This document shows positions 1 to 6,334 of a stretch of DNA of 21,051 nt, piece by piece. Made by a program: the position numbers and the translations under genes. The stretch spans positions 1 to 21,051 of the forward strand of contig CANRKV010000007.1 in the NCBI GenBank assembly GCA_947631305.1, given 5' to 3'. Origin of the DNA: an uncultured Jeotgalicoccus sp. (lineage in GTDB: Bacteria > Bacillota > Bacilli > Staphylococcales > Salinicoccaceae). Under the pieces are notes generated by a model that worked only from the letters and a program-made list of their open reading frames with translations, did no database searches and was not told the origin of the DNA. Position 1 is the stretch's first letter. Every line of letters begins with the position of its first letter.

Positions 1-254
1 GCTCCGACCTGCTGACAGAAATCTATGAGCAGCCCGTCGAACTGCACCACTTCTACATTGTCCAGATGTTTTGTTACCCCCGAAATTAAATCGATGCGCT
101 CATCAGGTGAAAACAATCCCTGTTTTGAAGAGTTTCTTAACACTGAAACGTATACTTTATCGAAAATCTTACAGGCGCGTTCTATAATATCCAGGTGTCC
201 GTATGTAATCGGATCAAAACTTCCCGGTACTACAGCTATTTTACTCTTTGTCAA
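1..254 (-). CDS. coaD: Phosphopantetheine adenylyltransferase, N-terminal part (cut by window edge)
   Basis: This enzyme transfers AMP from ATP to 4'-phosphopantetheine, the penultimate step of coenzyme A synthesis in the cytosol. About 84 residues are visible. Near the N-terminus is VVPGSFDPITYGHLDII, the nucleotidyltransferase signature with the T/HxGH-type motif (TYGH), followed by a Rossmann-like stretch and SPDERIDLI. The start is a TTG at 254-252, preceded by a GGGGAG ribosome site; no ATG fits the conserved N-terminus. The gene begins 9 bp after the rsmD stop on the same strand, so the two are probably cotranscribed, as is usual in Firmicutes. The C-terminal half lies outside the window. 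Confidence 0.93.
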   Translation of the reverse strand, partial: MTKSKIAVVPGSFDPITYGHLDIIERACKIFDKVYVSVLRNSSKQGLFSPDERIDLISGVTKHLDNVEVVQFDGLLIDFCQQVG

Positions 255-263
255 AATGCTCCC

Positions 264-803
264 CTACTTTCCTTCTTTAATAAGCAGCCATACTTTAATC
301 GAGCCGTATTCATTTTCTCTCACGACTTCAAATCCTGTATGGTCAAACGTTTCGTTTTTACCCGCTTCAGCAACAATTCTGCCGCCGTCTGCTAAAATAT
401 TATATTCCGAAATCAGCTCGAGACTTTTATCGATCAGTTTCTTATTATAGGGCGGATCCAAAAATATCAGGTCAAATGATTTCCCGCGTTTCCCCATGGC
501 TTTTAACGCCCGGCGGTAATCATTGCGGAAAATTTCCACCGGCTCATCGAGATCTTTAGTATTCTCTTTAATAATTTTGATCGCATCACCCGCTCCGTCG
601 ATAATCATCGCACTGCCGGCTCCACGGCTTAACGCTTCGATTGCAAGACCGCCTGTGCCGCCAAACAGGTCCAGTACGCCCCCTTCGACGTCGCCAAGCA
701 TGCTGAATACACTTTCACGCACTTTATCGCTTGTAGGCCTTGTATCGTTTGATTTTAAAGTATGTAATTTCTTTGCTTTATATTTCCCGCTGATAATTCT
801 CAT
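264..803 (-). CDS. rsmD: 16S rRNA (guanine(966)-N(2))-methyltransferase RsmD
   Basis: This SAM-dependent enzyme methylates the exocyclic N2 of G966 (E. coli numbering) in 16S rRNA of the small ribosomal subunit. The 179-aa product has the usual family length. It begins MRIISGKYKAKKL, a typical RsmD start. The SAM-binding glycine motif LDLFGGTGG is at about residues 44-52 and the catalytic DPPY motif at about 116-119. The open frame extends 11 codons upstream to 836, but the ATG at 803 has an AAAGGG ribosome site and matches the family start, so I chose it. coaD follows 9 bp downstream. The upstream neighbour at 864 is divergent. Confidence 0.95.
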   Translation of the reverse strand: MRIISGKYKAKKLHTLKSNDTRPTSDKVRESVFSMLGDVEGGVLDLFGGTGGLAIEALSRGAGSAMIIDGAGDAIKIIKENTKDLDEPVEIFRNDYRRALKAMGKRGKSFDLIFLDPPYNKKLIDKSLELISEYNILADGGRIVAEAGKNETFDHTGFEVVRENEYGSIKVWLLIKEGK

Positions 804-863
804 AAGTATTGCCCTTTCATTTGGCTCTATAGTCATATATTATAATTTATAGGAGTTGATTAC

Positions 864-1235
864 ATGCAGAAATTCATCACGATGGGTGAAGGCTACCACG
901 AAATATTTGAATTACAGGCGCTGATTGAATATAATCATGAACGTGTTAAGCATGCGATATTTTTATACAACGATAAATCGCCTGCTACATTTTTACTGGT
1001 TATGAAACCTGTCGAACAAGACGTTCAGGCAATCTATACTGTTTTTAACGGCATCGTCTATAACGAAGGCCAGGGTAAAAAATATCAGTTAATAAAATCA
1101 TGGTGTGAAGATAAAAATCTCAGCATCGTTGAATTTTCAACAAAATCACCGGAAGATTTTTACGAACGTGAACAGTTCTATCAGTATTTAACCGGAGTTT
1201 TAAGATTAAATCATCTGGTTATACCAATGACCTGA
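864..1235 (+). CDS. Conserved 123-aa Firmicutes protein of unknown function
   Basis: I recognise this only as a small cytosolic protein found at this position in staphylococci and related bacteria. It may belong to the family catalogued as DUF7147, sometimes mislabelled methylthioribose kinase, but I am not sure. The sequence is mixed alpha/beta with no signal peptide, membrane segment or metal motif. It has several conserved-looking aromatic and acidic residues (GEGYHEIFELQALIEYN near the start; a YxREQFYQYLTGVLRLNHL helix at the end). An AGGAG site lies 7 bases before the ATG. It is transcribed divergently from rsmD and ends 1 bp short of the convergent ylbG stop, with no terminator between them. 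No function can be given. Confidence 0.8.
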   Translation: MQKFITMGEGYHEIFELQALIEYNHERVKHAIFLYNDKSPATFLLVMKPVEQDVQAIYTVFNGIVYNEGQGKKYQLIKSWCEDKNLSIVEFSTKSPEDFYEREQFYQYLTGVLRLNHLVIPMT

Positions 1236-1236
1236 T

Positions 1237-1500
1237 TTACATTACGCGATAATCTTCTTTTTCTTTATCTTCAGTATGATATTCGCGTTTTATATTTGGG
1301 TATTCACTCATCACGATATCAGTAACAAATTTTAATTTACCGAGATCTGCGAGTGTTTTATCCAAGTCGTTTTCATCGATATACAGAAGGACATATTTCT
1401 TAGTTTTATTCACATAAATTAAATGTCCGTGCCGTTTCAATTGTCGAATGAATTTATTTTGTTTAAAATAAACATATATACCAAGTCGGTTGACTAACAT
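1237..1500 (-). CDS. ylbG: YlbG family protein (UPF0298/DUF2129)
   Basis: The 87-aa protein matches the small YlbG family of Firmicutes, whose function is unknown. Supporting features are the early RxGIYVYF strand, the central GHLIYVNKTKKYVLLYID segment and the later KLKFVTDIVMSEYP, which follow the B. subtilis YlbG pattern. It is soluble, with a charged C-terminal tail (HTEDKEKEDYRVM). The ATG is preceded by AGGTGG. It converges on the 123-aa gene with a 1-bp gap and is divergent from the phosphodiesterase gene. Its presence between rsmD and ylbF fits the ylb cluster of Bacillales. Confidence 0.82.
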   Translation of the reverse strand: MLVNRLGIYVYFKQNKFIRQLKRHGHLIYVNKTKKYVLLYIDENDLDKTLADLGKLKFVTDIVMSEYPNIKREYHTEDKEKEDYRVM

Positions 1501-1587
1501 TGACTGACCACCTATCTAAATCTTTAGAATCATAATAACATATATCTTATATGTTTTTTAAATGAATATCTCATGGAGGTTTCCAAC

Positions 1588-2508
1588 ATGGCAAAATGTT
1601 TTAAAAGAATGGTTACAGCAGTCGGCGTCGCAACAGGTCTGACACTCGGCCTCTGGGCTGGTACGAAATTAATGAAAGAAACGAAAGTGCGCGATATTAA
1701 ACCGTACTTCAAACAGCGTTCACCGTATGTATTTGCACACCGCGGCGGTATGGGGCTCGCGCCTGAACATACACGCATAGCATTTGATAAAGCATCGGAG
1801 TTCAATGTAGAAGGATTCGAAATCGACATCCGCTTAACAAAAGATGAAGAGATTGTAGTATTCCACGACGCGTATGTAGACAGAACATCGAACGGTGCCG
1901 GGAAAATCAGCAACCTGACACTCGAGGACTTAAAAGAACTTGATTTCGGCTACCACTTTACTGATGTCGAAGGGAATCACCCTTACCGCGGACATGACAA
2001 AGCTAAAATTGTCACACTGCGCGAGCTGATTCAGGAATATCCGGGCACACTCATCAATATCGATATTAAAGATGATCCGGAAACTTATGCAGGCAGCCTC
2101 GTACCGAGTCTCCTTTACCGTCTGATTACTGAACTCGGCGCTGAGGACCGCGTACTCGTCACAAGTTTCCACGATATTCAAATTAATCAGTTCAACCTGT
2201 ATGCTGAAGATACTGTTGCACTCGGTGCCGGTGTCGACCAGGTTAGCCGTGCTTACTTCGTGCACCGTGCAGGTTTCGGGCATATGTATGAGCCGCAGGC
2301 AGATACGTTCCAGATTCCAACGGAATACAACGGCATCCGTTTAGATACAGCTCGTTTTATCGAGTACTTAACGAGCCTGAACATCGCAGTGGGATATTGG
2401 AATATTAACAAGATGGATAAAATGGATGAACTCATCCAAAAAGGTGCACACACTATAGTGACCGACTATCCGGACATCAGTTATCACCTTTTAAAAGAAA
2501 GATATTAA
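1588..2508 (+). CDS. Glycerophosphodiester phosphodiesterase, membrane-anchored (GDPD family)
   Basis: This enzyme hydrolyses glycerophosphodiesters to glycerol-3-phosphate and an alcohol. The product has 306 residues when started at the ATG at 1588, which sits 8 bases after GGAGG; an in-frame ATG at 1573 has no ribosome site. Residues of about 8-28 form one hydrophobic N-terminal segment, so the catalytic domain is probably held at the outer face of the membrane. The GDPD core is complete: AHRGG (catalytic His about 51), EID (about 78-80, metal ligands), VFHD (second His about 93), then RTSNGAGKI and the conserved LEDLKELDFG. A late TDYPD motif is normal for the family. It resembles the GlpQ-like protein at this position in S. 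aureus. A strong terminator follows. Confidence 0.92.
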   Translation: MAKCFKRMVTAVGVATGLTLGLWAGTKLMKETKVRDIKPYFKQRSPYVFAHRGGMGLAPEHTRIAFDKASEFNVEGFEIDIRLTKDEEIVVFHDAYVDRTSNGAGKISNLTLEDLKELDFGYHFTDVEGNHPYRGHDKAKIVTLRELIQEYPGTLINIDIKDDPETYAGSLVPSLLYRLITELGAEDRVLVTSFHDIQINQFNLYAEDTVALGAGVDQVSRAYFVHRAGFGHMYEPQADTFQIPTEYNGIRLDTARFIEYLTSLNIAVGYWNINKMDKMDELIQKGAHTIVTDYPDISYHLLKERY

Positions 2509-2524
2509 TTTTATATATAATCTG

Positions 2525-2560
2525 GCAGGACTTGCGAATATGCAGGTCCTGCTTTTATTT
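2525..2560 (+). terminator. Rho-independent terminator of the GDPD gene
   Basis: An 11-bp stem (arms 2525-2535 and 2542-2552, GCAGGACTTGC with one G-U pair) encloses a 6-nt loop. A T-rich tract follows on the plus strand. It lies 16 bp after the GDPD stop. Confidence 0.9.
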
Positions 2561-2574
2561 ATATATGCGCGGAG

Positions 2575-2738
2575 CTGGCGTGATCGGAGCTCATGTGTAT
2601 CCGGGACTCTTAGGGCTGGCGTGACAAAAACTCATATGTATCCGGGACTCTTAGGGTTGGCGTGATCGAAGCTCACGCGTATCCCAAACTCTCAGGACTG
2701 GCGTGACAGGAGCTCATACGTACCCAAAGCCTAGACTC
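2575..2738. repeat. Four tandem 41-bp repeats in a convergent gene gap
   Basis: Four units start at 2575, 2616, 2657 and 2698 with exactly 41-bp spacing; the last diverges at its end. Each begins CTGGCGTGA (TTGGCGTGA in unit 3). The next conserved block ends in CTC, then TCA, then an alternating purine-pyrimidine core ending GTA, then CCC or TCC-type bases and an ACTCT block. Within the core the four units read CATGTGTA, CATATGTA, CACGCGTA and CATACGTA: only transitions occur and the alternation is kept. The array lies between the terminator of the GDPD gene and that of ylbF. It has no spacers, no convincing ORF and no transposase. Confidence 0.9.
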
Positions 2739-2761
2739 TGCACCTGTCCAACCTCAGCCAA

Positions 2762-2795
2762 TAAAAAAACACGTTCCCAGATGGAAACGTGTTTT
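2762..2795 (-). terminator. Terminator of ylbF
   Basis: A 10-bp stem (2766-2775 with 2786-2795, AAAACACGTT) encloses a loop of about 10 nt. On the minus strand the hairpin runs into a T tract (A run at 2763-2769 of the plus strand). It lies 9 bp beyond the ylbF stop. Confidence 0.85.
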
Positions 2796-2804
2796 AAATA
2801 TATA

Positions 2805-3242
2805 TTAACCTGCACAGCTGCAGCTTCCGCCTGTTGCACAGCCGCTGTTTGAACTGTTTGAGAAAAATGGATTACTGCTGACGATATTTGCATGAGGACT
2901 GACCGACTGTCCAATAATAAAGAGTATTTCATCCAGCAGCGACTGCAGCTGAAATTCCGCTCTTCTGTATTCCATAATTATCGGATGCATGTCCAATGCT
3001 TTTTTATACTGATTAATCTCTTTTCGTTTCGTACTGAAATCAGGGTGATATTTGCCAAATCGTTCAACGTCGATAAACTCTTCTTTTAAACGGGCAAAAT
3101 GCTTAATCATTCCTCTGACTTCATCGTCTGTGTCCAAGAGCGCTTTATAATTACAGTAGTTTTTATATTCTTCTGTCTCAGTAACCATATCGTTTAGAGA
3201 GTCTAGTGAATCCATAATTTCAAAATCTATACTTGTTATCAT
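2805..3242 (-). CDS. ylbF: YlbF family regulator (RicF-like) with cysteine tail
   Basis: YlbF (RicF) acts with YmcA (RicA) and YaaT (RicT) in B. subtilis. That complex binds Fe-S clusters and affects competence, biofilm and mRNA maturation by RNase Y. The 145-aa product is largely helical, with the family pattern of alternating charged helices across residues of about 10-110. A Gly/Ser/Asn-rich C-terminus carries Cys135, Cys141 and Cys143 (GCATGGSCSCAG), consistent with a cluster ligand. The ATG at 3242 is preceded by GAGGTG; an in-frame TTG 18 bases earlier is less likely because it would place that site inside the gene. It is divergent from the YugN-like gene across an inverted repeat. Confidence 0.88.
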   Translation of the reverse strand: MITSIDFEIMDSLDSLNDMVTETEEYKNYCNYKALLDTDDEVRGMIKHFARLKEEFIDVERFGKYHPDFSTKRKEINQYKKALDMHPIIMEYRRAEFQLQSLLDEILFIIGQSVSPHANIVSSNPFFSNSSNSGCATGGSCSCAG

Positions 3243-3262
3243 ATAATCACCTCTCCCCAATC

Positions 3263-3300
3263 ATTTTATCATATTGATACATTTGTTACTATATGATAAA
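3263..3300. promoter_or_regulatory. Perfect 10-bp inverted repeat in the ylbF/YugN-like divergent region
   Basis: TTTATCATAT at 3265-3274 is exactly complementary to ATATGATAAA at 3291-3300, with 16 bp between the arms. The left arm overlaps a minus-strand -10 candidate (TAAAAT, 3268-3263, with an upstream TG) for ylbF. The right arm ends just before the plus-strand promoter of the neighbouring gene. The arm centres are 26 bp apart, so an operator bound by a dimer is more likely than an RNA hairpin. The binding protein is unknown. Confidence 0.5.
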
Positions 3301-3306
3301 TACCAT

Positions 3307-3335
3307 TTGCAACATGTATTGTAATAGATTAAAAT
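3307..3335 (+). promoter_or_regulatory. Probable sigma-A promoter of the YugN-like gene
   Basis: A -35 candidate TTGCAA (3307-3312) and a -10 candidate TAAAAT (3330-3335) are separated by 17 bp. The -10 ends 33 bp before the chosen start codon. Confidence 0.5.
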
Positions 3336-3368
3336 TAGGGTAATGGATAAATGATAGGGGGCAAAATG

Positions 3369-3737
3369 ATGGTTTTTGAAAACTCAGGTATTGAAAATGT
3401 AGTCATTCCACAAGGCTCACTGCAGGATATTATGAACCACAATGGTTGTGTTCTTGGCGGCAGTTGGGATTTCGAACGTATGACTTTCGATTATAAATAC
3501 GAAATTCCTGAAGGTATTTATTACTTACGTTTTCCTGGATATGCAGTAGATGGAGATGTTGGTGCAAATAATGCAACAATGCAGTTAATGGACCCGTACA
3601 TGGGTAAACATTATTATCCGACTGGTATCGAATACGGCAGCGACGAAGTATTCCCTGAACGCATTGTTGAACATGCGATCAGCAAAATTAGAGCAATCAA
3701 CAAAGAACTAACTGAAGTTGCTGGCTTTAATCTATAA
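3369..3737 (+). CDS. YugN-like family protein
   Basis: The 122-aa soluble protein resembles B. subtilis YugN, a family of unknown function. Shared features are an N-terminal segment ending in IPQGSL, the central GGSWDFERMTFDYKY (family G-G-x-W-x-[YF]-[DE]-[RK]) and a YYLRFPG strand resembling the family's VWLRLPF. Two adjacent ATG codons (3366 and 3369) follow AGGGGGC. The second has the better 7-base spacing and was chosen; an earlier ATG at 3351 lies upstream of that site. No membrane segment or catalytic motif is visible. It is convergent with ctaM and shares one terminator with it. Confidence 0.8.
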   Translation: MVFENSGIENVVIPQGSLQDIMNHNGCVLGGSWDFERMTFDYKYEIPEGIYYLRFPGYAVDGDVGANNATMQLMDPYMGKHYYPTGIEYGSDEVFPERIVEHAISKIRAINKELTEVAGFNL

Positions 3738-3749
3738 CAGCTGCTACAT

Positions 3750-3788
3750 AAAAAACCTCTTACAGAGTTAATCTGTAAGAGGTTTTTC
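3750..3788. terminator. Bidirectional terminator between the YugN-like gene and ctaM
   Basis: A 16-bp stem (3751-3766 with 3772-3787) encloses the 5-nt loop GTTAA. It has A-rich and T-rich flanks, so it can end transcription from both sides. It abuts the ctaM stop at 3789. Confidence 0.92.
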
Positions 3789-4256
3789 TTAGTTCTGGTG
3801 GAATATTGCATCCCATAAACCGGTAGTTTCCCCGCCCGGATAGAGAATATAAAGAATAACATAAACCATAACACCGGTAATCGCTGTAAAGAACCAGATT
3901 GTCGCAGCTGTCATACCGAATTTTCTGTGATAGCGCAGTTTGTTCTTCTTGCCGGTAAATACTTGAATACCTCCGAAAATACCGCCTGTTGTCGCCAGAA
4001 TAATATGGCTGACAAGAAATATTACATAATATATTTCAAGTGAGTCCGGTCCCCCAAACTGTGTGTTCCCAAGGAATATTGTTTTCGATATGTAGATAAC
4101 GAAAAATGATAACGCCGCAATCGCAGCAAATGTCATGAATTTCTCATGCGTCTGCACATTGCCTTTTTTAATATGATAAACCCCGATTGCCATAAATATC
4201 GCACTTAAGACGATAAATGACGTGCTGATCGTTGGCAGGATAAAATATATGTCCAA
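3789..4256 (-). CDS. ctaM: DUF420 membrane protein, oxidase assembly factor CtaM
   Basis: CtaM is needed in S. aureus for activity of the aa3-type heme-copper oxidase; its exact step is unknown. The 155-aa product has four predicted membrane helices (about residues 5-25, 42-62, 76-98 and 115-138). Histidines lie near helix ends, including YHIKKG and RYHRKFG, as expected for DUF420. The start is TTG at 4256, seven bases after a strong AGGAGG; no in-frame ATG fits. It lies 11 bp after ctaG on the same strand. In S. aureus ctaM is beside ctaB; here a caa3 operon separates the two. Confidence 0.87.
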   Translation of the reverse strand: MDIYFILPTISTSFIVLSAIFMAIGVYHIKKGNVQTHEKFMTFAAIAALSFFVIYISKTIFLGNTQFGGPDSLEIYYVIFLVSHIILATTGGIFGGIQVFTGKKNKLRYHRKFGMTAATIWFFTAITGVMVYVILYILYPGGETTGLWDAIFHQN

Positions 4257-4267
4257 GATGTTTCCTC

Positions 4268-5227
4268 CTATACTCTAAAACGATTATTCATTTCTTTTTG
4301 TGCCTGTGCTTTTTCTAAAGCACGTTCTGTAATCTGATCTTCATTTTGACGCTCTTCATTGAACCATTTAAAGAATATGTGAGCAAGCATCACACCAAAA
4401 AATACTTCCTGAAGTACTTTCATAATAATTCCGCCTGTCTGCTGATCTACGAGCGGCGTCGTATTCGTGAAATACTCAGGGCCTGATATCATACCGGCAC
4501 CGGCAATACTGTCAAGAATTCCTGCCGGTACACATAATGCCATGGCGCTCAGCCATGCTTCGCCTTCGGTAAATGTTGAATACATAGGCGAGCCTGCAAA
4601 GATAATCAGCGCACATGCCGGTGTCACAAACGCACCGATACCAAAAATATAAAGCAGTTTAAATAATCCGCCCATCTGTTCTTCTTCAGGCTCTACTTTG
4701 TTAAACATCGGATAGAATGCCATCACAGCAGTCAGGAACATTCCCGCAAGTACCAGTGTATGAAGTGTTGCGCTCATTTTTAAGTTATCCATAACGACCG
4801 GCAGATGGTAAATCGAAAATGCAGCAATAAGCAGCATCAGCGTTACCAGCGGTTTTTTAGCTCCGAGACGAAGCACCGGACCAATTACCGGCAGCTTCAC
4901 AATATATTTCTGCAGATAATCCGGCACACTGAAGTAAATCAGCGGTGCGATTAAAAACAGCACGAACGCCATTTGCACCATGTGGAATGTAAATAATATA
5001 TGACTTAATAAATCTACAGGTGCCCCGTACATTGCATACAGTAAAATCATATTTACAACGAATAATGCGCCTTCTTTTCGAGTCAGCGGACGCCCGCCTT
5101 CAAAATCCCTGTACCATCTCGTCGTTATCAGAAAAAATACTGCTGTAATGAGAATGACGAAAGCCAGGAAAAATGGACTCCAGTTTGCCATGAAACCAAA
5201 TATTTTAATTGAAGTTATATTTTCCAT
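4268..5227 (-). CDS. ctaG: Cytochrome c oxidase assembly factor CtaG (caa3 type)
   Basis: CtaG of Bacillales is a membrane protein required to form active caa3 oxidase, probably by helping copper insertion; it is unrelated to the Cox11-type CtaG of proteobacteria. The 319-aa product has about seven hydrophobic helices. The conserved DLLSHILFTFHMVQM segment (two His and two Met in a helix) is a likely metal site, and the middle has IYHLPVVMD. The C-terminus is charged (KWFNEERQNEDQ onwards). The ATG at 5227 follows AAGGTGG; a GTG nine bases earlier overlaps that site and was rejected. The gene has its own promoter and is followed closely by ctaM. Confidence 0.9.
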   Translation of the reverse strand: MENITSIKIFGFMANWSPFFLAFVILITAVFFLITTRWYRDFEGGRPLTRKEGALFVVNMILLYAMYGAPVDLLSHILFTFHMVQMAFVLFLIAPLIYFSVPDYLQKYIVKLPVIGPVLRLGAKKPLVTLMLLIAAFSIYHLPVVMDNLKMSATLHTLVLAGMFLTAVMAFYPMFNKVEPEEEQMGGLFKLLYIFGIGAFVTPACALIIFAGSPMYSTFTEGEAWLSAMALCVPAGILDSIAGAGMISGPEYFTNTTPLVDQQTGGIIMKVLQEVFFGVMLAHIFFKWFNEERQNEDQITERALEKAQAQKEMNNRFRV

Positions 5228-5260
5228 CGGTACCACCTTAAATTTGACCTTATTACTTCT

Positions 5261-5289
5261 AGTATAAAATTATTGCCCTTATAACTCAA
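5261..5289 (-). promoter_or_regulatory. Sigma-A-type promoter of ctaG-ctaM
   Basis: On the minus strand, TTGAGT (5289-5284) and TATACT (5266-5261) are separated by exactly 17 bp. It lies between the ctaF terminator and ctaG, 33 bp before the ctaG start. This suggests that ctaG-ctaM can be expressed independently of the structural genes. Confidence 0.65.
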
Positions 5290-5325
5290 GACGATAAAAA
5301 CACACAAAGTGACAAACTGTTGACC

Positions 5326-5362
5326 AAAAAAAAGATGACCTCCAAAGAGATCATCTTTTTTT
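5326..5362. terminator. Terminator after ctaF
   Basis: The stem AAAAAAGATGA with TCATCTTTTTT extends inward through CTC/GAG, past one C-A mismatch, to a CAAA loop. It has A- and T-tracts on both flanks. The ctaF stop lies at 5366. It separates ctaBCDEF from ctaGM. Confidence 0.88.
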
Positions 5363-5365
5363 GTA

Positions 5366-5707
5366 TTAGATTGGCTGTCCAATCCATACGATATAAATGA
5401 ATGTTACACAGAATGCAATTGCGAAGAACATTCCTACAACCATAAACAGTTTAGCAAACTCATGCCCTTTATCTTTCATGTGCATGAAGTAGTAGAACTG
5501 AAGAACAACCTGAATGAATGCAAACAGCATTACAATTCCCATTATAAATGTCGCATTAAAATCCAGTGCAACCATACCGAATGCCATAAATGTTAAGAAA
5601 ATCATAAATGAAAATCCTGTAAGCTGCAGACGCATTTCTTTAGTTCTTTGTCGTCTTAAGTTTCTCAACTGAGTATCTGTCATTGATTTCGCTTCTAATT
5701 CAGCCAT
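5366..5707 (-). CDS. ctaF: Cytochrome c oxidase subunit IVB
   Basis: This is the small fourth subunit of the caa3 oxidase, an integral membrane protein thought to stabilise the complex. The 113-aa product has a charged N-terminus (residues 1-27, many Arg, Lys and Glu) and three membrane helices (about 29-49, 53-73 and 86-106). The family motif FYYFMHMKD lies between helices two and three. The ATG directly follows the ctaE stop with no gap (TAAATG), and its ribosome site AGGAGTGAT lies in the end of ctaE. This arrangement indicates translational coupling. Confidence 0.93.
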   Translation of the reverse strand: MAELEAKSMTDTQLRNLRRQRTKEMRLQLTGFSFMIFLTFMAFGMVALDFNATFIMGIVMLFAFIQVVLQFYYFMHMKDKGHEFAKLFMVVGMFFAIAFCVTFIYIVWIGQPI

Positions 5708-6334
5708 TTATATCACTCCTAACAGGTAAACGATTGTGAAGATGAATACCCACACAACGTCAATGAAGTGCCAGTACAGTGCTGCAGTGTTGACTTTAGC
5801 TGCTGTATAAACTGATAAACCGCGTGTTGCGTTACGGATAATCAGACCAGTAATCCAAATCAGACCGATAATTACGTGGAAACCGTGAGTACCAATCAGA
5901 ATGTAGAATGCACTACCGAATGCGCTGGATCTGAAAGTATGGCCAAGGTGTACGTATTCATAGAACTCGTAAATTTCCAAGGCAAGGAATCCTGCACCAA
6001 GCAATACTGTAATTGCTAACCATAACTGCATCTTGCTGAAATTATTATTACGCATGTGGTATACAGCGTACACACTCGTCAGTGACGATGTAAGTAATAA
6101 CATCGTCATGACAAATGCAAGTTCAAGGTGGAAAAGATCAGCTGCAAGCATATGATCCGAGCTTGGTACGCTGTCTTTTAATGCGAGGTAAGTCGCAAAT
6201 AATGATGCAAATAATACTGTCTCTCCGCCTAAGAATGTCCAGAAACCGACGAATTTATTTTTACCTTCGAGTGTTGCTGTCTCCGGGTGCTCAGGCCACT
6301 GTTCATTAGGGACATTATATTTCATTTCAGCCAT
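5708..6334 (-). CDS. ctaE: Cytochrome c oxidase subunit III
   Basis: Subunit III is a structural, lipid-binding core subunit of heme-copper oxidases. The 208-aa product has five membrane helices. The first is preceded by KNKFVGFWTFLGGETVLFAS, which carries the conserved Glu. Two further signatures are a GTHGFHV motif at about residues 148-154 and the late WHFIDVVWVFIFTIVYL. Length and five-helix layout match the bacterial caa3/quinol oxidase form. Its ATG shares one base with the ctaD stop (TAATG), so the two genes overlap and are coupled. Confidence 0.95.
   Translation of the reverse strand: MAEMKYNVPNEQWPEHPETATLEGKNKFVGFWTFLGGETVLFASLFATYLALKDSVPSSDHMLAADLFHLELAFVMTMLLLTSSLTSVYAVYHMRNNNFSKMQLWLAITVLLGAGFLALEIYEFYEYVHLGHTFRSSAFGSAFYILIGTHGFHVIIGLIWITGLIIRNATRGLSVYTAAKVNTAALYWHFIDVVWVFIFTIVYLLGVI

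Noticed and set aside
25..450. Plus-strand frame opposite coaD and rsmD
   Set aside because: It lies antisense to two well-supported genes and its translation has no recognisable protein character.
1537..1559. AACATATA-TCT-TATATGTT followed by T tract between ylbG and the GDPD gene
   Set aside because: It looks like a weak terminator, but no plus-strand gene ends there and the region is very AT-rich. It might be an operator; evidence is too thin.
1530..2453. Minus-strand frames opposite the GDPD gene
   Set aside because: They are antisense shadows of a gene with complete catalytic motifs.
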